This document shows, in pieces, positions 59,511 through 64,000 of a stretch of 64,000 nucleotides of DNA. The DNA is from Mycolicibacter arupensis (GTDB lineage Bacteria > Actinomycetota > Actinomycetes > Mycobacteriales > Mycobacteriaceae). The notes beneath the pieces were generated by a model that saw only the letters and a program-made list of their open reading frames with translations, was not told where the DNA came from and did no database searches. The translations under genes were made by a program, and so were the position numbers. The stretch covers positions 85,755 through 149,754 of the forward strand of contig NZ_MVHH01000004.1 in NCBI RefSeq assembly GCF_002086515.1, written 5' to 3'. Each line of letters begins with the position of its first letter. Position 1 is the first letter of the stretch.

Positions 59511-59860
59511 CCGAGGCAGCCTAGGGGCCTGCGGCGGCGCGGCGGCTGAACCCCCTGCGCGATTCCGCCGATTTTTTCCGCCAGCACCCGCGACCAGGTC
59601 ACCGACACATCAGCAACTTTGGCACCGTTCATCACTCCAGCAACATGAGTCACACAATTTTCTCTTAATTTCTAAGAGATCTCTCGCAACATACGTAACA
59701 ATAACAACTTCGTTAACTCAAACAACTGCAGTTAACTTCTGCCTCAATTTATAACAACAAACCCATTTACATCTTTAGGTGACGGAAATGTGCAATTTCA
59801 TCTTTTATCGCGTTATGCTCTGAGACCTCACTGATATACACCTATCACGGAGGTTGTGAT
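59511..59860. promoter_or_regulatory. AT-rich divergent promoter region upstream of rpf
   Basis: The 180 bp from 59641 to 59820 are about 35% GC in a window that is otherwise near two-thirds GC. There is an inverted repeat TCTCTTA / TAAGAGA at 59661-59679 overlapping the palindrome AGAGATCTCT (59675-59684), and two GTTAAC palindromes 19 bp apart at 59712 and 59731. TATGCT at 59814 could be a -10 element. No gene is seen. I cannot fit a c-di-AMP riboswitch, known before some rpf genes, to it. Confidence 0.55.
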
Positions 59861-60289
59861 ATGCACCGGAACACGGCACAGCGTGTCGTGCAGTTCGGGC
59901 GGCGCCACCTTAATTGGGCAACGTCGGGGCTGGTCACCGGGGGGATTGTGGGCACGCTGTTAACTTCAGCGGGGGTGGCCCATGCAGACAACATGGCGAT
60001 GGGCTGGGATGCCGTCGCACAATGCGAATCGGGCGGCAACTGGGCCGCCGACACCGGCAATGGATTCTATGGCGGCCTGCAGTTCAAGCCGTCGACATGG
60101 CGCGCATTCGGCGGTGTGGGATCACCGGCGAAGGCGTCGCGGGAGCAACAGATCGCGGTGGCCAATAGAGTCCTCGACGAGCAGGGGCCCTATGCCTGGC
60201 CACATTGTGGACCGGGTCGGGTATTCCCGTCGTCGGTAAAAGGCTGGGTGCCGCCGGCAATGCGCCAGCTGCTCAAGCCGTTCTGGTGA
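59861..60289 (+). CDS. Resuscitation-promoting factor (short RpfC/RpfE type)
   Basis: Rpf proteins are secreted muralytic enzymes that help dormant mycobacteria resume growth. The 142-residue protein has a signal peptide (cleavage after VAHA, residue 42) and only the Rpf catalytic domain: [13 protein letters not shown] with catalytic Glu56, [15 protein letters not shown], and the second Cys in [13 protein letters not shown] lies eight bases before the ATG. There is no LysM or G5 domain, so it is the minimal form. It ends 6 bp from the convergent thioesterase gene. Confidence 0.95.
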   Translation: MHRNTAQRVVQFGRRHLNWATSGLVTGGIVGTLLTSAGVAHADNMAMGWDAVAQCESGGNWAADTGNGFYGGLQFKPSTWRAFGGVGSPAKASREQQIAVANRVLDEQGPYAWPHCGPGRVFPSSVKGWVPPAMRQLLKPFW

Positions 60290-60295
60290 ACACAC

Positions 60296-60709
60296 CTAGG
60301 TAGGCTTCGGCGACAGCACCGCCTGGGTCTGGGTGACCCGCGCGACCAACTTGCCGTTGTCGTCGTTCAGATCGGTCTGCACCACGATCGTCGTTCGCCC
60401 GACATGCAGCGGAACGCTGGTCGCGGTGACAACACCGCCCCGTACCGCCCGGAAGAAATTGGTCTTGGACTCGATGGTCGAGGTGCTGGCGCCCTGAGGA
60501 AGATTGACCACCGCGCACACCGCCCCGGCGGTGTCGGCGAAGGCCATCAGCGCTCCACCGTGCAGCATTGCCCCGGTGGTACAGCGCTCGGGAGCCCAAG
60601 CCATGGTCGCGCATACCTGCTGCGGCGAGAGCTCGGCGATCTCGATCTGCAGCGCCGCGGCGAACGGCATGTTGGCCACCACCAGGCGTGCGAATTCGGT
60701 CGAATCCAT
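60296..60709 (-). CDS. Hotdog-fold PaaI-type thioesterase
   Basis: From ATG 60709 (MDSTEFARLVVANMPF) the protein has 137 residues. The hotdog signature TTGAMLHGGALMAFADTAGA matches the PaaI/4-hydroxybenzoyl-CoA thioesterase group with HGG and the acidic residue. The substrate is probably an acyl-CoA. It starts 44 bp after aspS on the same strand and may be co-transcribed with it. Confidence 0.9.
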   Translation of the reverse strand: MDSTEFARLVVANMPFAAALQIEIAELSPQQVCATMAWAPERCTTGAMLHGGALMAFADTAGAVCAVVNLPQGASTSTIESKTNFFRAVRGGVVTATSVPLHVGRTTIVVQTDLNDDNGKLVARVTQTQAVLSPKPT

Positions 60710-60753
60710 TGCTGCAGCCTGACCGACCGCCGAGCCGCTGTCTAGCGATCGCC

Positions 60754-62523
60754 TCAGCGCGGTTGCGGTACCGCGTCGATCCCGGCTTCCTTGCGCTGAG
60801 CCGCAGTGATCGGCGCCGGCGCGTCGGTGAGCGGGTCGATACCGCCGCCCGACTTCGGGAAAGCGATGACCTCGCGAATCGATTCGACACCGGCCAGCAG
60901 TGCCACGACGCGGTCCCAACCGAACGCGAGCCCGCCGTGCGGTGGAGCACCATAGCTGAACGCATCCAGCAGAAAGCCGAACTTCTCCTTGGCGGCGGCC
61001 TCATCGATGCCCATGACCTTGAAGACTTGCTCTTGAAGATCGCGGCGGTGAATACGGATCGAACCGCCGCCGATCTCATTGCCGTTGCACACCACGTCGT
61101 AGGCATCGGCGAGCACCGCGCCGGGGTCAGTCTCCACCAGGTCGGCGTGCTCTGGCTTCGGAGAGGTGAAGGCGTGGTGTACCGCGGTCCACGCCCCGGA
61201 TCCGACGGCCACATCACCGGCTGCGGTGGCGTCGTCGGCGGGCTCGAACAGTGGCGGGTCGACCACCCAGGTGAACGCCCAGGCGTCCGGAGCGATCAGG
61301 TCGAGGCGACGAGCGATCTCGCCGCGAGCCGCCCCCAGCAGCGCCCGAGACGGCTTGGCCGGACCGGCCGCAAAGAAGATGCAGTCCCCCGGCGCGGCAC
61401 CCACGTGCCCGGCAAGACCGGCACGCTCGGCGTCGGTCAGGTTCTTGGCCACCGGTCCGGACAGCTCGCCGTCTTCGCCCACCAAGACATACGCCAAACC
61501 CTTGGCCCCGCGCTGCTTGGCCCACTCCTGCCAACCGTCGAGTGTGCGCCGCGGCTGCGAGGCCCCACCCGGCATGACGACCGCACCCACGTAGGGGGCC
61601 TGAAACACCCGGAAGGTGGTTTCGGAGAAGAACTCCGTGCACTCCACCAGCTCCAGGCCGAATCGCAGGTCGGGCTTGTCTGAACCGAACCGCCGCATCG
61701 CGTCGGCGTAGGTCATCCGTGGCAGCGGCAATGGCAGGTCGTAACCGATCAGGGCCCACAACGCCTTGAGCACCTGCTCGGCGATGCCGATCACGTCCTC
61801 GGCGTCGACGAAGCTCATCTCCAGGTCCAGCTGGGTGAACTCAGGCTGACGGTCCGCACGGAAGTCTTCGTCGCGGTAGCAACGGGCGATCTGGTAGTAG
61901 CGCTCCATGCCGGCCACCATCAACAGCTGCTTGAACAGCTGCGGGCTCTGCGGCAGCGCGTAGAACGATCCGGGCTGCAAACGCGCCGGGACCAGGAAAT
62001 CGCGGGCGCCTTCCGGCGTGGAGCGGGTCAGCGTGGGCGTCTCGATCTCGAGGAAGTTCTGCGCGGCCAGCACCGATCGAGCCGCGGCATTGACCGCCGA
62101 ACGCAATCGCAACGCGGCTCCCGGGCCGCCCTCGCGCCGCAGATCCAGGTAGCGGTGCTTCAGCCTGGCCTCTTCGCCGGCGGATTCATCGAGCTGGAAC
62201 GGCAGTGGCGCGGCCTCGTTGAGCACCAGCAATTCGGCAGCATTGATCTCGATGGCGCCGGTGGGCAGGTCTGGATTCTCGTTGCCCTCGGGCCGCACCT
62301 CGACGACACCGGTGACCGTCACACAGAACTCGGCCCGCAACCGGTGCGCCTGTTCCAGCACGGCGGAGTCCCGGAAGACCACCTGCGCCACCCCTGACGC
62401 ATCGCGCAGGTCGATGAAGATGACACCACCGTGGTCGCGTCGGCGCGCTACCCACCCGGCAAGCGTGACGCTGCGCCCGGCGTCGGTGACCCGCAGTGAG
62501 CCGGCGTCGTGGCTGCGCAGCAC
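60754..62523 (-). CDS. aspS: Aspartyl-tRNA synthetase (Asp/Asn-type)
   Basis: The 589-residue bacterial-type AspRS starts at GTG 62523 ([16 protein letters not shown]) after an AAGGGGG element. It has the anticodon-binding OB fold, motif 2 in [18 protein letters not shown] and motif 3 [16 protein letters not shown], and the GAD insertion domain. Mycobacterial AspS is known to be non-discriminating and to charge tRNA-Asn for repair by GatCAB; I assume the same here. Confidence 0.98.
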   Translation of the reverse strand: MLRSHDAGSLRVTDAGRSVTLAGWVARRRDHGGVIFIDLRDASGVAQVVFRDSAVLEQAHRLRAEFCVTVTGVVEVRPEGNENPDLPTGAIEINAAELLVLNEAAPLPFQLDESAGEEARLKHRYLDLRREGGPGAALRLRSAVNAAARSVLAAQNFLEIETPTLTRSTPEGARDFLVPARLQPGSFYALPQSPQLFKQLLMVAGMERYYQIARCYRDEDFRADRQPEFTQLDLEMSFVDAEDVIGIAEQVLKALWALIGYDLPLPLPRMTYADAMRRFGSDKPDLRFGLELVECTEFFSETTFRVFQAPYVGAVVMPGGASQPRRTLDGWQEWAKQRGAKGLAYVLVGEDGELSGPVAKNLTDAERAGLAGHVGAAPGDCIFFAAGPAKPSRALLGAARGEIARRLDLIAPDAWAFTWVVDPPLFEPADDATAAGDVAVGSGAWTAVHHAFTSPKPEHADLVETDPGAVLADAYDVVCNGNEIGGGSIRIHRRDLQEQVFKVMGIDEAAAKEKFGFLLDAFSYGAPPHGGLAFGWDRVVALLAGVESIREVIAFPKSGGGIDPLTDAPAPITAAQRKEAGIDAVPQPR

Positions 62524-62632
62524 AAAAACCCCCTTGGAGATGGAAACATTAGGTAACGGTTCGACGGTCGCCCAGTCTAGAGCCTTCTTGCAGCACTGCC
62601 CCGCGCCGGTCAGTGCTTTAAGCTTGCTGACT

Positions 62633-63736
62633 GTGACCAATGGCAGCGATGACCTCGACGATGACCTCGACTACGACGACGAGGATGAGGAGTACGAGGA
62701 CGACAACGAAGTCGCTGCGCCCAAGCAGAACAAGAGCCTCAAGTGGGGGCTGGCCGCGGTAGTCGTTTTGGCGGTGGTGGCCCTGGTGCTGGTCGGTGTG
62801 GTGCTGATGGGCGGTGACACCGGCAAGAGTTCGCTGGACGCCGCGGCGTCGAGCCGCAACGCGGCCTCGGGCATTGCCAGCGCCGACGACAACGGACCGG
62901 TCGCGGTCATCATCAATGACCCCAGTTGCACCGCCTGGGCCTCGATCAGCGGCAACCTGTCCAGCACACTGTCGATGCTGGGACACGGCCATTGGAATGA
63001 GCGCGATCAGTCGATTCCCGCGTCGGCCTGGGACGACGAGCAGAAGCATGCCTATCTGGCCGCTGGCCAGGTGGTGCGCAACGCAGCGGCGCAAACCGTC
63101 GGTCTGGTGAAGCTGACCCCGCACCGGGTGATGCGCGAGCTCTATGAACAGTTCATCGCCTACGCCCGGACCTTCGTCGAGCACATTCCCACCTACACCG
63201 AGCGGGATGCCGCGCTGGCCGGTACCGCGCACAGCGCAGCATCGGCGCTGGCCGCGATCTGCGCGGCCGCCAACAACGGCTCAGCAGCCGCCCGCGGGCC
63301 GATGGTCGAACCGCAGGCTTCGCCCACCAAAGTCGCCGCGCCGGGCAATCCCGCCAACCCGCAGCGCTACCTGACCGGAACGAATTCGGTGTGTGGGGAG
63401 TGGAAGGCCACCTTGGACAAATTCGGTGTCGATGCCACCGAGTGGCATCAGATGGACCCCAGTGTTCCGGGAACCTTCTGGAACCCGCAGCAGAAGGCGG
63501 TCAACCTGGCTGTCGGACCGATCATGATCAGCCTGGCCAACAAGTTGCAGCAGCTGGGCCGGCGCAGCAGCAACCCCACGTTGCAGGATTTCGCGGAACT
63601 GTCTGCGCAGTACCGGCGGGCGTTCGTGCTGGCGCTACCCACCTACGACCCGTCCGACAACTCACTGGCCAACGCTGCGACCTTCCTTTCCACCACGGTG
63701 CTGGGGGCCTGCGCGTCGGCAGGGACCGCGAGCTAG
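62633..63736 (+). CDS. Single-pass membrane protein with acidic N-terminus
   Basis: From GTG 62633 the 367-residue protein has a highly acidic cytoplasmic N-terminus (residues 1-30, rich in Asp and Glu), one membrane segment (about 38-60, [20 protein letters not shown]) and an extracytoplasmic helical part with two similar halves. Each half holds a Cys-Trp/Glu pattern ([14 protein letters not shown] and [15 protein letters not shown], followed by W-D/N-PQQK-A segments) and ends near a second Cys. This looks like an internal duplication. The family is mycobacterial and of unknown role. It is divergent from aspS. Confidence 0.78.
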   Translation: MTNGSDDLDDDLDYDDEDEEYEDDNEVAAPKQNKSLKWGLAAVVVLAVVALVLVGVVLMGGDTGKSSLDAAASSRNAASGIASADDNGPVAVIINDPSCTAWASISGNLSSTLSMLGHGHWNERDQSIPASAWDDEQKHAYLAAGQVVRNAAAQTVGLVKLTPHRVMRELYEQFIAYARTFVEHIPTYTERDAALAGTAHSAASALAAICAAANNGSAAARGPMVEPQASPTKVAAPGNPANPQRYLTGTNSVCGEWKATLDKFGVDATEWHQMDPSVPGTFWNPQQKAVNLAVGPIMISLANKLQQLGRRSSNPTLQDFAELSAQYRRAFVLALPTYDPSDNSLANAATFLSTTVLGACASAGTAS

Positions 63737-63827
63737 CAAACTAGCCCACCGCACGAGAGCGTCCGAAGTTGCTACCCGGCGACGCCGTCTCGGCCACACG
63801 CCGTAGCTGCCAGGGCGCTAACACATG

Positions 63828-63867
63828 CAAGAAACCGGCACAGCCCGTAGGCTGCGCCGGTTTCTTG
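63828..63867. terminator. Strong bidirectional hairpin terminator
   Basis: CAAGAAACCGGC and GCCGGTTTCTTG are perfect 12-bp arms; inside, CAGCC and GGCTG pair around a CGTA loop with one A/C mismatch between. The stem is about 17 pairs. Both strands end in a pyrimidine-rich TTTCTTG run, so it can terminate the membrane-protein gene (+) and the EsxN-like gene (-). Confidence 0.85.
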
Positions 63868-63884
63868 ATGGAGATTGGCTTGGA

Positions 63885-64000
63885 TCAGGCCCAGCTGGAG
63901 CCAACCGAGGCGTCGGTGTTGGCCATGTTGTTGCCGGCCGACTGCACCTTCTGACCGTGCGAGTTGGCCTGCTGGTAGATCACCGCGAAGTTGCGGCCCA
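63885..64000 (-). CDS. EsxN/Mtb9.9-family ESX-secreted protein, C-terminal part
   Basis: The last 37 residues before the TGA (63887-63885) read GRNFAVIYQQANSHGQKVQS then a segment ending VGSSWA. This matches by eye the C-terminus of the EsxN/EsxI/EsxL/EsxO/EsxV (Mtb9.9) family, WXG100 proteins of about 94 residues secreted with an EsxM/EsxK-like partner, in M. tuberculosis by ESX-5. The N-terminal 57 or so residues and any partner gene lie beyond the window. Confidence 0.88.
   Translation of the reverse strand, partial: GRNFAVIYQQANSHGQKVQSAGNNMANTDASVGSSWA

Noticed and set aside
59640..59860. c-di-AMP (ydaO-type) riboswitch before rpf
   Set aside because: Such riboswitches precede rpf-type genes in some Actinobacteria, but this stretch is AT-rich and lacks the GC-rich conserved cores.

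Overview
The window is high-GC, densely packed DNA from a Mycobacterium-type actinobacterium. Clear markers are mIHF next to gmk and rpoZ, a DUF732 exported protein, an Rpf muralytic protein, an EsxN/Mtb9.9-family ESX substrate at the right edge, and gene orders that match M. tuberculosis blocks Rv1379-Rv1402 and Rv2531c-Rv2572c (from memory of that genome). The EsxN-like protein hints at a lineage with ESX-5, such as slow growers or the M. terrae/Mycolicibacter group; that is inference.

Left edge, 0-6 kb: a dormancy-type island. It holds a universal stress protein (cut by the window edge), a phosphoribosyltransferase/erythromycin-esterase-like fusion (Rv2030c type), a proline-rich DUF732 exported protein, an Acg-type nitroreductase and a second tandem universal stress protein. 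A pair of good DosR-box candidates lies upstream of the fusion gene.

6-29.3 kb: core replication and metabolism. This part carries priA (with degenerate helicase motifs), a DUF1023 hydrolase, a YhhN membrane protein, an HSL-type esterase, a VOC protein, a Baeyer-Villiger monooxygenase, metK, a TetR/FAD-desaturase pair with its own palindromic operator, then coaBC-rpoZ-gmk-mihF. The pyrimidine operon pyrR-pyrB-pyrC-(Rv1382-like)-carA-carB-pyrF follows, with start/stop overlaps throughout and a PyrR-type RNA site in its leader. Between mihF and pyrF, where M. tuberculosis has PE15/PPE20, there is an exported Gly/Asn repeat protein with a leader ORF, a palindrome and a strong terminator.

29.3-39.9 kb: accessory region separating the pyr and aro blocks. 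It has a serine beta-lactamase-like protein and a run of minus-strand genes: GntR, a two-cluster ferredoxin, an ABC importer (lipoprotein with a NosL-like tail, permease, ATPase), an AprA-like flavoprotein with C-terminal HEAT repeats (frameshifted here in its FAD motif), TetR, a DszC/HsaA-like flavoprotein and an azoreductase-type flavoprotein. I read this as an import-plus-redox module, possibly for an organosulfur compound. It is the most interesting part of the window.

39.9-64 kb: an Orn/Lys/Arg decarboxylase-family protein, nusB-efp-pepQ, the shikimate genes aroQ-aroB-aroK-aroC, a small exported protein, a lone prepilin-peptidase-like protein, aroE-mltG-ruvX-alaS, a YjbQ protein, rarA, a Zn alcohol dehydrogenase, a DUF3097 protein, an rpf gene behind an unusually AT-rich promoter region, a PaaI thioesterase, aspS, a divergent acidic membrane protein, a strong terminator, and the end of the EsxN-like gene. 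No tRNA, rRNA, insertion sequence or CRISPR array was recognised.
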